Assembly: GCA_964458325.1 (NCBI GenBank)
Contig: CAYWIM010000054.1
Coordinates: forward strand, 1-32,308
DNA: 32,308 bases
Reading direction: 5' to 3'
Source: JAGMXM01 sp964458325
GTDB taxonomy: Bacteria; Verrucomicrobiota; Verrucomicrobiia; Limisphaerales; UBA1319
Made by a program: the position numbers and the translations under genes. Each line of letters starts with the position of its first letter. Positions within the stretch are counted from its first letter, which is position 1. A model generated the notes under the pieces. It did no database searches. It worked only from the letters and a program-made list of their open reading frames with translations, and was not told where the DNA came from. Of the stretch, positions 1 to 8,220 are shown one piece after another.

Positions 1-1
1 C

Positions 2-83
2 GCCGACTTTCCAGTCGGCCTTGGATGCTGATGCCGGTTGGAAAACCGGCGATACGCCGAAGGGCCGGGTCCCGTGACCCGGC
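2..83. repeat. cluster of three REP-like palindromes
   Basis: Three perfect inverted repeats lie in a row. GCCGACT (2-8) pairs with AGTCGGC (13-19), GCCGGTT (33-39) with AACCGGC (44-50), and GCCGGGTC (64-71) with GACCCGGC (76-83). Each has a four-base loop and each begins with GCCG. No T-run follows any of them, so they do not look like intrinsic terminators. Clustered short palindromes between genes fit REP-like elements, but only one cluster is visible here, so copy number in the genome is unknown. Confidence 0.55.
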
Positions 84-185
84 GCTGTGGACTTCTGACG
101 CTCTGTACAACATCTCCTCGGACTGATATGTCAATTATTGGGCCCATTGCGATTGATCCCGGGGCTTGCCCGGTGAGGGCGGAGA

Positions 186-938
186 GTGGATACTGGCTGC
201 GTGAGCTTAACGGGTACATGGGCGGGCGCGCCGGATTTCGGCCGGCCGGCGCGCCGCGGATTCACCCTGATCGAGCTGCTGGTCGTGATCGCCATCATCG
301 CGATCCTGGCGTCGATGCTCCTGCCGGTCTTGAGCTCGGCGAAGGAAAAGGCGAAGCGGACGGCGTGCAAAAGCAACATGCGCCAGGCGATCATCGCCGT
401 CCACATGTATGGAAATGACTTCAACGACCGCGTGCCTTCGGGCCGGGACAACAACAACGAGTGGCACTCGATCCGGATCTCGAGCCTGAGCCATACCAAC
501 CTCGTCCGGTATACCGGCAACGTCAAGGTCATGGATTGTCCCAACTACTCGTTCGGCACGCAGTCGCGCTACAGCGGCGAGTGGGGTTATTTGGTGGGCT
601 ACAATTACCTGGGGGATGCCAACATGTCCCAATGGCCGACGACAGCCCCGGATTATTGGCATTCGCCGCGCAGGACGAGCGAGTCGGGCACGAACTACAT
701 CATCGCCGATGCGAACCACTGGGGGGGGGGCCTGGTGATGGCGCCCCACGGGAAGACGGGACCCTGCAACCGCAATGGGGCGACGTTTATCCGGACAACC
801 TCATCGGAGACGCCCGAGTCGATCGGCGCCGCGGGGGGGAATGTCGGCCGGCTGGACGGCTCGGTCGGCTGGATCGCCTTGCGCCAGATGCAGAAGCGGC
901 GCGCTTCGTCGTATACCCTCTACTACGGGAACTGGTAA
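186..938 (+). CDS. type II secretion pseudopilin / prepilin-like protein
   Basis: A 250-aa protein with a prepilin-type N-terminal cleavage/methylation signal. After an unusually long basic leader ending ARRG at residue 25, the mature part begins FTLIELLVVIAIIAILAS with the conserved Glu at position +5. A single hydrophobic helix follows, then a globular part (CKSNMRQ...) typical of the many PulG-like proteins encoded in Verrucomicrobiota and Planctomycetota. The C-terminus (GGNVGRLDGSVGWI) matches the H/LDGSV motif of the DUF1559/H-X9-DG type. Expected location is the inner membrane or a pseudopilus. The start is uncertain: GTG 186 gives the full ORF, and GTG 201 is an alternative with GGAGA upstream at 181-185. 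Its individual role is unknown, as such proteins are numerous in these genomes. Confidence 0.85.
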   Translation: MDTGCVSLTGTWAGAPDFGRPARRGFTLIELLVVIAIIAILASMLLPVLSSAKEKAKRTACKSNMRQAIIAVHMYGNDFNDRVPSGRDNNNEWHSIRISSLSHTNLVRYTGNVKVMDCPNYSFGTQSRYSGEWGYLVGYNYLGDANMSQWPTTAPDYWHSPRRTSESGTNYIIADANHWGGGLVMAPHGKTGPCNRNGATFIRTTSSETPESIGAAGGNVGRLDGSVGWIALRQMQKRRASSYTLYYGNW

Positions 939-963
939 GGCGATTGAAATCCGGACTATCTGT

Positions 964-993
964 TTGACATCGGGCTTTTGATGTGTATATATA
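964..993 (+). promoter_or_regulatory. sigma70-type promoter upstream of the secreted-protein genes
   Basis: A perfect -35 hexamer TTGACA (964-969) is followed by overlapping -10 candidates TATATA at 986-991 (16-bp spacer) and 988-993 (18-bp spacer). Transcription would start near 1000, giving a leader of about 47 nt before the ATG at 1047. This argues against translation from the in-frame TTG at 978, which lies inside the promoter. The region is also locally AT-rich against a GC-rich background. Confidence 0.55.
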
Positions 994-1046
994 GGCTCAT
1001 TCCGACAGTGCTACGTACAGTGCAAAGCGAGGAGAAGGGACGCATT

Positions 1047-2150
1047 ATGCTTTGGAAGAATCTTGTCCTGGTGGTGCTGGTATGCAGTGCGTGGCCTCGA
1101 GAGGTATGCGCGAGCTTTTCGGTGCGTCCTGAGCGCGCCGATTACGTGATGTCCTTGGGACAGGCTTTCTCGATCCCCATCCTGATCGATCCCATGCCGG
1201 CTGCCGGCTTGTTCAGCTACGGGGTCACGCTCTGGATTCAGGGCGCCAACGCGGTGGGGACCAACTCGATCGCCGTCTCGGTGCCGTCCGTGCTCGATTA
1301 CAACGGCGTTCGAGGGCCCGGCGCGCTGGGAGAGGTGGGGATCGGCTATGCCAGCGTGAAGGGGACGGTGGACTTTTTTGCCGACCCGGTGATTTTCTAC
1401 AACGGCTCTCTGCTGGCGGTGGTCACGCTCACCGATGTTCCCGCAGGCGTCTACACGCTGAGCGTGGACCGGTACGCAACCCTCGGCGCCACGGAAGAGC
1501 TGTTCGTGGACGGGACCGGGGCGGTTTTAGACCCTCTGCTTGCCTTTCCTGCCTCGACCCTGGTGGTTCAGAGGAGCTGGCAAGTCCTGGGCCCGCCCAC
1601 CCTGAATCTGCAGAATGGCCTTTACCAGCAGCTCTGTCGCTTGCGCAACACCGACTCGGTCACCCGCAATGCCTTCCGCATCCTCCTCCACGATCTGCCG
1701 CCGGGCGTCCTGGTGTCGAATGCGCACGGGGAAACCAACGGCGCTCCTTTCTTCCAATATAACTATCCATTGGCCCCGGAGGCCACGGCGGATCTGACCG
1801 TCGAGTATTTTGTGCCCCGGCGGGACACGAACCTCGTCGCCCAGCTCAACAATGTCCGCTTCGAAATCCAGGCGGCGGATCCGGCCATCGACGAGCCGCC
1901 GACGCCGACGCTGACCATCGAGCTCAACCATGTAGTGTTAGACGATGGGACCTGGATGATCGAATTCGATTCTGCGCCTGGCCGCACCTATTTCGTGCAG
2001 TACAGCAGCGATCTGGCGGTCTGGAAGACGGCGGTCCCGCCGTTGACCGGCACCGGATACCGGGTCCAGTGGATCGACAACGGTCCGCCCAAGACCGAAA
2101 GCATGCCTTCCGCTTCCATGCAGAGATACTACCGGGTCATCGCTCCCTGA
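1047..2150 (+). CDS. secreted protein with cohesin-like N-terminal domain
   Basis: A 367-aa protein. The ATG at 1047 was chosen over the in-frame TTG at 978 because GGAGAAGGGA (1031-1040) is a good ribosome binding site and a typical signal peptide (MLWKNLVLVVLVCSAW...VCA) begins there. Residues about 23-175 look like a cohesin-type beta sandwich (a SLGQAFSIPILID strand, a GLFSYGVTLWI strand, then LLAVVTLTDVPAGVYTLSV). The C-terminal 75 residues (TYFVQYSSDLAVWK ... MQRYYRV) are a module seen at the end of many verrucomicrobial secreted proteins. It lies 18 nt upstream of a beta-barrel gene and two genes before a dockerin-like protein, which makes a binding role plausible but unproven. The cohesin assignment is by pattern only. 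Confidence 0.6.
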   Translation: MLWKNLVLVVLVCSAWPREVCASFSVRPERADYVMSLGQAFSIPILIDPMPAAGLFSYGVTLWIQGANAVGTNSIAVSVPSVLDYNGVRGPGALGEVGIGYASVKGTVDFFADPVIFYNGSLLAVVTLTDVPAGVYTLSVDRYATLGATEELFVDGTGAVLDPLLAFPASTLVVQRSWQVLGPPTLNLQNGLYQQLCRLRNTDSVTRNAFRILLHDLPPGVLVSNAHGETNGAPFFQYNYPLAPEATADLTVEYFVPRRDTNLVAQLNNVRFEIQAADPAIDEPPTPTLTIELNHVVLDDGTWMIEFDSAPGRTYFVQYSSDLAVWKTAVPPLTGTGYRVQWIDNGPPKTESMPSASMQRYYRVIAP

Positions 2151-2168
2151 GCATTCCCATCTGCGCCC

Positions 2169-3248
2169 ATGAAAGCCTCTAATATAGCCTACCTGATACT
2201 GCCCGGTTTTGTCGCGGCTCTGCCTCGGTCGGAGGCCCAGGAACCCGCCCCCGTCCCGAGCGGCGGCGACGCGCCTCCGCTCCAGGTTGAATCCCAAAAG
2301 ACCCTGAACCCGAACCGGTTCAGCCTGAGCTCGAGGTTCGCGCTGAACATCGAGGCGGACTTCGATGATTGGGCATCCTGGAGCGATGCGGGTCCGCCTG
2401 CAGGGGCAGCGAACCGGTCCTACGACAACGGTTTCGTTCTCATGGACGCCAGCGGGAGCCCGAGCCTGACCTGGTATTGGCAATACCAGGGGGCGGTGGA
2501 TCCGGCGGGGCTGATCATGCGCAGCTCGACCGCGCCTTCAGGGGGTGGCGTTCGCGATGCGAAGGACGACCCGCATCTCGGGTTGGAGGTCACCTACGCT
2601 CGTGAACTGGGGTCCATCCGCAGCCTGAAGTACGGGTTCGAGGCTGCCTTGGGCTGGACTGACGTGCGGATTGCCAGCGATCAATCGATCTCGGGGCCGG
2701 TGACGGTCACGACGGACACTTTCTCCCTGGGGGGGATTGTGATGCCTGCCGATGGGAATCGAGGCAGCACGTTCGAGGGGCCGGGCCCGCTGATCCCTCT
2801 GAATCCGGGTGCGCCCCTGGCGCCCGGGCGCCAGACCCAGCCATCGGTGGCGACGGTTGCCGGGATGCGGACCCTGGATGCCTCGCTCTACGGTCTTCGG
2901 CTGGGCCCATACTTTGAGGTGCCGCTGGCCAAGCGGTTGACCTTCGCCCTGAGCGGCGGCCTGGCGCTGGCGGTGGTCGACAGCGAGTTCGCCTTCTCGG
3001 AGACCAAGAGCGTGCCGAGCTTCAATCTGACCAGCCAGCAGAGCGGGCGAAGCTCGGATTCGGATCTCCTGGCGGGCGGGTACGTTCAGGGGCTGTTTTC
3101 GCTGGGATTGAGCGATTCCGTGAGCCTCTCCGCTGGCGTCCAATACCAGAGCCTAGGCGACTTCACGCAGCGGGCGGGGGCCAAGGAGGCCAAGCTCGAC
3201 CTCGGCAATTCGATTTTCGTTACCGTCGGCTTGGGTTTCTCGTTCTAA
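2169..3248 (+). CDS. outer-membrane beta-barrel protein candidate
   Basis: A 359-aa protein with a signal peptide (MKASNIAYLILPGFVAALPRSEAQ). It has alternating hydrophobic/polar strands in the second half (YGLRLGPYFEVPLAKRLTFA, GGYVQGLFSLGLSDSVSLSA) and ends in aromatic Phe after IFVTVGLGFSF, the classic BamA recognition ending of outer-membrane barrels. A Pro/Gly-rich loop occupies roughly residues 197-235. It lies 18 nt after the cohesin-like gene and 12 nt before the dockerin/PKD gene, so it is probably co-transcribed. It could be a porin or an anchor for its secreted neighbours. No specific family is recognised. Confidence 0.6.
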   Translation: MKASNIAYLILPGFVAALPRSEAQEPAPVPSGGDAPPLQVESQKTLNPNRFSLSSRFALNIEADFDDWASWSDAGPPAGAANRSYDNGFVLMDASGSPSLTWYWQYQGAVDPAGLIMRSSTAPSGGGVRDAKDDPHLGLEVTYARELGSIRSLKYGFEAALGWTDVRIASDQSISGPVTVTTDTFSLGGIVMPADGNRGSTFEGPGPLIPLNPGAPLAPGRQTQPSVATVAGMRTLDASLYGLRLGPYFEVPLAKRLTFALSGGLALAVVDSEFAFSETKSVPSFNLTSQQSGRSSDSDLLAGGYVQGLFSLGLSDSVSLSAGVQYQSLGDFTQRAGAKEAKLDLGNSIFVTVGLGFSF

Positions 3249-3260
3249 CCCTTTGAGGCG

Positions 3261-5705
3261 ATGCTTATTATGAAAGTCAGACGCGCTTGGCATTCGATCG
3301 GTGGCACGTTCCTTTCAGCCCTGGTCAGCCTGACCGTCACGGCCATATTTGCCTTGGCCGCGGCGGCCGCAAACCCCGTCGTCAAGGACTTCCTGGTGAA
3401 CGACGGGGACGGCCAGCGGTCGAAGGTCACCTCGCTTTCGGTTCAGTTTGATCAGGACGTATCGGGTGGCCTGTTCAATCCGGGGGCCTGGGCTCTGCTC
3501 AACCTGAGCAGCAACTCACCCGTGGCGTTCACCGATGCGGTGGGCGTGTATGATACGAACGCCCAGCGGGCCTCATGGACATTTCCCGGCCTGGCGGGCG
3601 GATCGCTTGCGAACGGCTACTACCAGTTCACGCTGTACGCATCCTCCGTCACCAACAGCGGCGGCGAGGCCCTCGATGGGAACGGCGACGGCGTTGGGCC
3701 CGACAATTACACCAACTCTTTCCACCGGTATTTCGGCGATGCCAACAACGATCGGGACGTCGATTTCTCCGATCTGTTCTGGTTCCGGCAGTCTTACCTG
3801 AAGCAGGCCGGTCAGGCCGGATTCGAGCCGGCGTTCGACCACGGGGCCGACGGCGCGGTGGACACCAACGACCTTGCGCTTTTCAACGAGCACTACCTGA
3901 CCATGCTGCCGCTGCCCGGCACCAACGCCACCAATGGGATCGTCTTCGAGGCCATCGCGGACGCCGCCCCGCGCAGCGGCAACGCCCCGCTGACGGTCAC
4001 GTTCCGCGACCGCGGCATCTACTCGGCGGGCAGCATCATCCGCTACCGCTGGGACTACCAGGGGGATGGAACCTGGGACACCTCGACCGTGGTTGCGGCG
4101 GACCGGGCCTACACGTTCACGACCCCGGGCACCTACGTGGCCGTCCTCGAGATCCAGAACAATCTGGGCGAGACCACCCAAAGCGCGACGAACATCGTCG
4201 TGGGCCGGGCCCCGCCCACCGTGGTGGCCGATGCCGATCCCTCGAACGGACAGATCCCCCTCACGGTCAACTTCACGGCCACGGCCAGCAGCTCGGTGGG
4301 CAGGATCGTGCTCTATGAATGGGACTTCGACGGAAACGGCGTTTTCGATTACAGCTCGGCCACCTCCGGGAGCGCGAGCTACACGTACACGGGCTCTGGC
4401 ACCTATGTGGCTGTCTGCCGGGTCACGGACGATGCCGGAATGACGGCCTCGGCACAAACGATTACCACCACGATCCGGCCCGGGCCGCCTGGATCGCCGA
4501 CCGTCCGCGCCACGGCCAATCAGACCTCCGGCAACGCCCCGCTGACCATCAACTTCGGCGGCAGCGCCACCGGCGGCAGCAACGCCATCGTGCGCTGGGA
4601 TTGGGATTTCGACGGAGACGGCAGCGTTGACGCCACCTCGCCCTCCTCGGCAGCCACGACCTTCGTCTACACCAACGCCGGCGTGTTCGCCACGACATTG
4701 CGCGCCACCGACAGCGCCGGTCTGACCGGGACGGACAGCATCGAGATCATCGTGAACCTGCGCGCCACCCTGTCGATTCCGGACGACACCTTCGAACCGG
4801 CGGCTGGCGAGACCGGGAACATCTTGACCTCGCTCAATGCCCCGGCGCCGGTTCGCATCCTGCTCAAGGACCACAACGGCAGCGTGATCCGGACCCTGGT
4901 CAACGAGAACCGGGTTGCAGGCAACTACACGAATGCCTGGGACGGCCGGGACGACACGGGACGGCTGCTGCCCGAGGGCGCCTACTACGCCATCCTCGAA
5001 TATGTCGTTGGCGGCGAAACCAAACAGATCGACTTGTCGGCTACGACGGGCGGCACCCGCTACAATCCTTCGCGGTCGTCCTTGCCCAGCAAATTCTACC
5101 CGTTCAACGACAACATGCTCACCATCACGTTTACGGTGCCGAGCAACCGGGGCGCGTCCGAGGTCACCGCGTTCATCGGATTGTTCAACACCGACGTCCG
5201 GTTCTTGACCTTAACGGAGCGGCAGCCGTTCGGCGTCGGAACCCACACGCTGATCTGGGACGGCGTGGATCCCAATGGGCACTTTGCCGTTCCGCCTCCC
5301 GGCGACCAGTTCCTGTTCGGGATCTGGGGCTACGTGCTGCCGGATAACGCGATCTTTCTCGAGAGCGCGCCCGAGCTCTCGAACGTCTCCGTGGATCCCA
5401 ACTACTTCGATCCTTCGACGCCGGATTATCTGACGCCTGCGGATCCGACGGCTGTCGTCACGTTCACCCTCAGTGAGACGGCCAATGTCGAGCTGACCGT
5501 GGCCAGCCTGACCACGGCGAGCACGCTCCGGCGCATCGAGCACTTGAACATGCCCGCGGGCACCAACCAGGTCGTCGTCTGGAACGGCCGGGCAGACAAC
5601 GGCATGTTCGTCGATCGCGGCGATTACCAATTGACCCTGCGTGCCACCGATTCCACCGGAAGCACGTCCCTCGCCCGTTACTCGCTGGTGAGGGTCTATT
5701 ACTAA
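3261..5705 (+). CDS. large secreted protein: dockerin-like, three PKD domains, FlgD-like Ig repeats
   Basis: An 814-aa exported protein with a long signal sequence (hydrophobic core about 18-37). In order: a beta domain (about 40-155); two EF-hand-like dockerin repeats (DANNDRDVDFSDL near 159 and a DHGADGAVDTNDL type near 193), each with Asp/Asn at calcium-coordinating positions 1, 5, 9 and 12; three PKD domains (about 230-315, 319-405, 413-499), each with the W-D-[FY]-D/Q-G-[DN]-G signature; and three FlgD-Ig-like modules (about 505-595, 617-700, 730-814) with WDGRDDTGRLLPEGAYY-type turns. It has no enzymatic domain, so a structural or adhesive role is likely. ATG 3261 is used; ATG 3270 is possible. 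It follows the barrel gene by 12 nt. Confidence 0.8.
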   Translation: MLIMKVRRAWHSIGGTFLSALVSLTVTAIFALAAAAANPVVKDFLVNDGDGQRSKVTSLSVQFDQDVSGGLFNPGAWALLNLSSNSPVAFTDAVGVYDTNAQRASWTFPGLAGGSLANGYYQFTLYASSVTNSGGEALDGNGDGVGPDNYTNSFHRYFGDANNDRDVDFSDLFWFRQSYLKQAGQAGFEPAFDHGADGAVDTNDLALFNEHYLTMLPLPGTNATNGIVFEAIADAAPRSGNAPLTVTFRDRGIYSAGSIIRYRWDYQGDGTWDTSTVVAADRAYTFTTPGTYVAVLEIQNNLGETTQSATNIVVGRAPPTVVADADPSNGQIPLTVNFTATASSSVGRIVLYEWDFDGNGVFDYSSATSGSASYTYTGSGTYVAVCRVTDDAGMTASAQTITTTIRPGPPGSPTVRATANQTSGNAPLTINFGGSATGGSNAIVRWDWDFDGDGSVDATSPSSAATTFVYTNAGVFATTLRATDSAGLTGTDSIEIIVNLRATLSIPDDTFEPAAGETGNILTSLNAPAPVRILLKDHNGSVIRTLVNENRVAGNYTNAWDGRDDTGRLLPEGAYYAILEYVVGGETKQIDLSATTGGTRYNPSRSSLPSKFYPFNDNMLTITFTVPSNRGASEVTAFIGLFNTDVRFLTLTERQPFGVGTHTLIWDGVDPNGHFAVPPPGDQFLFGIWGYVLPDNAIFLESAPELSNVSVDPNYFDPSTPDYLTPADPTAVVTFTLSETANVELTVASLTTASTLRRIEHLNMPAGTNQVVVWNGRADNGMFVDRGDYQLTLRATDSTGSTSLARYSLVRVYY

Positions 5706-5760
5706 GCCGTATGCAGCGGCGCACGAATGCGAACGATCACCGCCATTTGAACCCACGCGT

Positions 5761-7122
5761 ATGAGAGCACGTTTTGTTCCCTTGATTGGCTTGGTGGGGT
5801 GTTTGATGCTGGCCCTGGCGAGCCCCGTTTCCGCCTACCATTTCCCGTGGGACCAGGGCCATGACACATTTACACCCCAAGGTCCCGATGGGCCGGACAA
5901 CCCGCCCGACAACGGAGATAACGACGACGATGGCGATCCCGTCGAAGTGCGGTCCGGCAACTTCTATTACAACCGCACCCGGCATGACATCCGCCTTCTG
6001 GACCAGGGGCCAGCTCTCGAGCTGCTTTTCGCGTATCACAGCCAGGATTACTACAGCGGTCCTTTCGGTCGCGGATGGCACTCGACGCTGACATCGATGG
6101 CGATCCGCGTCACGGATGGGGCCGACCAGTACGTCATCATCCGCAACGGCGAGGGGCGCCGGCATCGGTATAAGCTCAATCCCGACGGCAGCTTCCAGCA
6201 TCCAACCGGGATTTACGATCGATTGACCCAGAACCCGGACGGCACCTACACCCTGCGCTTCAAGGGCGGGCTGCGCCACGAATACAATGCCGCGGGCAGG
6301 CTGACCTCGATGGTCGCCGTCGATCAGCAGGCCGTGCGTATCGCCTACGATGGCGTCGGCGCCATTCTCGCAGCCACCAACGCGGCCGGCCGGACCCTGG
6401 TCTTCGGCAAAGGGGCCAATGGCAAGATCCAGTCGATTGCGGATCCTTTCGGCGGGAGCTACACGTTCGAATACGACAGCCCGGGCAACCTGGTGCGGGT
6501 GGTCGATTCGAGAGGCAACACGAATGCGTACGTCTACGACTCGAGCCAGCGCATGACTCAAGTCATCGGTCCGGACGGAACCGCCGATTTGGTGAACAAG
6601 TACGACTCGGCCAATCGCGTTTCCTCGCAGACATTTCCCGAGGGGACCGCCAATTTCTATTACGACAGCGCGACGCAGACGCGGGTGCAGGATCCGATCG
6701 GGGGCACGGTTGTCCACCAGTTCAACACCAATGGCCTGCCGACCACCACCTCCGGCCAGGGGCTGCAGATCGTCCGGACATGGGATGCCAACCTGAACCT
6801 GGTCAGCGTCACCAACCCGGACGGCTCGAAAGTGGATCTGCAATACGACGCCAATGGCAACATCACCCAATGGAGCCGAGGCGGCCAGGTGGTTTTGATG
6901 AATTACGATCCCGCCTATTTTCGCCTGATCTCGGTCGCCGGCCAGACCAATAACACGTCCGTGACCCTTTCGTATGACGACACCCAGGGATCGATTCAAA
7001 TCAAGGACGAGAGCGGCGCGATCTCGACATTTCCGGCGGACAGCTTTGGGTTGTTGGAGTCGCCTGCGCGCGCGCTGGGCGTCGTCTTTCCGTACACGGC
7101 ACGCTACCGGCTGCAACCCTGA
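5761..7122 (+). CDS. short RHS/YD-repeat secreted protein
   Basis: A 453-aa protein with a signal peptide (MRARFVPLIGLVGCLMLALASPVSA) and an acidic, potentially calcium-binding linker (DNGDNDDDGDP). A DUF6531-type segment follows (VEVRSGNFYYNRTRHDI ... FGRGWHS), then YD-repeats (YDGVGAILAATNAAGRTL, FEYDSPGNLVRVVDSRGN, LQYDANGNITQW) that should build part of an RHS shell. Unlike full RHS toxins of well over 1000 aa, it stops before the conserved RHS core and has no variable C-terminal toxin domain, and no immunity gene follows. It is therefore either a structural RHS fragment or a truncated form. It begins 55 nt after the PKD protein. Confidence 0.75.
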   Translation: MRARFVPLIGLVGCLMLALASPVSAYHFPWDQGHDTFTPQGPDGPDNPPDNGDNDDDGDPVEVRSGNFYYNRTRHDIRLLDQGPALELLFAYHSQDYYSGPFGRGWHSTLTSMAIRVTDGADQYVIIRNGEGRRHRYKLNPDGSFQHPTGIYDRLTQNPDGTYTLRFKGGLRHEYNAAGRLTSMVAVDQQAVRIAYDGVGAILAATNAAGRTLVFGKGANGKIQSIADPFGGSYTFEYDSPGNLVRVVDSRGNTNAYVYDSSQRMTQVIGPDGTADLVNKYDSANRVSSQTFPEGTANFYYDSATQTRVQDPIGGTVVHQFNTNGLPTTTSGQGLQIVRTWDANLNLVSVTNPDGSKVDLQYDANGNITQWSRGGQVVLMNYDPAYFRLISVAGQTNNTSVTLSYDDTQGSIQIKDESGAISTFPADSFGLLESPARALGVVFPYTARYRLQP

Positions 7123-7134
7123 TGGCCCTTTCGT

Positions 7135-7740
7135 ATGCCACGCCTGTCTACTGCCAATGAGGAGTTGGTCGCGACGGCGGGAAGGCGTCTTTCGGGGGCG
7201 TGTCGCGCCGCGGTCTTCACGGGGGTGGCCGCCGTGAGTTTGGGTGCGACCGTGTTGCGGCACGAGCTCCTACATTGGGCGGGTGTCCGATGGGTGGGAG
7301 GGCAGGTTCTCTCGGTGAGCGTCTTTCCCCAGTCGTGGCTGGTGGCGATCGACTGGGCGCCGCCTTTGCGGAGCAGCGCCTGGAGCCAAGCGGTTCCGAC
7401 GGGGCTTCCCTATGTGGTGGATTGGCTGCTGATGGCGATCAGCCCGTGGGTGTTGCGCTGGCGTTTGCACCCTGGGATCCGGAGGGCGATCTTTCAGCAC
7501 TTCCTTTATTTTGCGGCGCTGGATGTCTGTGTGAATTGCGTCGGCGGCCTGTTGATCTTCAATGACTGGGCGGTGCTGGCGGGGCCGCCGAGGCTGCGCC
7601 TCATCCTGTTGCCGCTGGTGATTCTGCTGACGCTGGCGCTGGCTGTTTGGAGAGGCGGGCGGCGGTCGCAGGGGCGCGGCGCCGCGGCGGACGCCAGCCG
7701 TTCCTCGAGCCATACATTTGACTTGCAGCGTGAGAAGTAA
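7135..7740 (+). CDS. small integral membrane protein with HELLH (HExxH) motif
   Basis: A 201-aa protein with about four hydrophobic segments (about 23-41, 88-107, 121-143, 155-171). At the end of the first, residues 43-47 read HELLH, an HExxH zinc-binding motif set within or next to a membrane helix as in M50 (site-2-protease-like) metallopeptidases. A conserved-looking Asp at 130 or 144 could be the third ligand, but no clear NPxxDG motif is seen. The basic C-terminal tail is probably cytoplasmic. It begins 12 nt after the RHS gene and precedes the RiPP-type genes. The protease assignment rests on one motif, and HExxH occurs by chance in many proteins, so the function is tentative. It could act on the leader peptide or on a regulator. 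Confidence 0.55.
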   Translation: MPRLSTANEELVATAGRRLSGACRAAVFTGVAAVSLGATVLRHELLHWAGVRWVGGQVLSVSVFPQSWLVAIDWAPPLRSSAWSQAVPTGLPYVVDWLLMAISPWVLRWRLHPGIRRAIFQHFLYFAALDVCVNCVGGLLIFNDWAVLAGPPRLRLILLPLVILLTLALAVWRGGRRSQGRGAAADASRSSSHTFDLQREK

Positions 7741-7750
7741 AACTGCCACT

Positions 7751-8203
7751 ATGAGTCCCATCGTGCGGGCGATTTCCTCGATCGTCGTCGGAGGGGCTGT
7801 TGTGCTTCTGGCAGGCGAGTTTTCCTTTCTACGGGGAGCGCACCATGCCGGTCTTTATCTGGGGTTGGCGTTAGGCTTGCTGGCACTGGGCTGTTTTCTT
7901 CGGTCGCCCGTAGCCTACGAGATCGATCCCAATCGGTTTCTGATCGTTCGGCTGCGGATGGGGATGCATCGATTCGGGCCGGTGAAGAAGTCGGGTCCGG
8001 CGACGGAGCCGATCTCGTTGGGGGTGCGCCTGTGGGGCAACGGCGGGCTGTTTGCGGTGACGGGATTATTTTGGAATCGCCAGTGGGGGAAATTCCGCGC
8101 TTACGTGACCAATATCAAGGAAATGGTTGTCATTGAACTGGAGGATGGACGGAGAGTGCTCATCAGTCCGGTCAATGCACAAGAATGGATCTTTGGAGAT
8201 TGA
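7751..8203 (+). CDS. membrane-anchored bacterial PH-domain protein
   Basis: A 150-aa protein from ATG 7751; the ORF can be extended to TTG 7718, inside the previous gene, without support. Two transmembrane helices (about 7-24 and 30-50) are followed by a domain whose end reads GLFWNRQWGKFRAYVTN, then VVIELEDGRRVLISP and an acidic end. This is the pattern of bacterial PH-like domains of the bPH_5 type (W-G-KF-AY-T ... I-P). It sits 10 nt after the HELLH protein and 17 nt before the next gene. The role is unknown; such domains usually mediate protein contacts at the membrane face. Confidence 0.65.
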   Translation: MSPIVRAISSIVVGGAVVLLAGEFSFLRGAHHAGLYLGLALGLLALGCFLRSPVAYEIDPNRFLIVRLRMGMHRFGPVKKSGPATEPISLGVRLWGNGGLFAVTGLFWNRQWGKFRAYVTNIKEMVVIELEDGRRVLISPVNAQEWIFGD

Positions 8204-8220
8204 ACCGAACGGGAGGCCCA

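Noticed and set aside
3573..4874. 433-aa open frame on the minus strand
   Set aside because: It is antisense to the PKD-domain protein; the translation is an Arg/Gly/Val-rich mirror of the PKD repeats.
5737..7263. 508-aa open frame on the minus strand
   Set aside because: It is antisense to the RHS gene, with no recognisable domain. The plus-strand frame has a signal peptide and YD-repeats.
7718..7750. Upstream TTG start for the PH-domain protein
   Set aside because: It lies inside the previous gene, without a ribosome binding site. The ATG at 7751 gives a normal membrane-anchor N-terminus.
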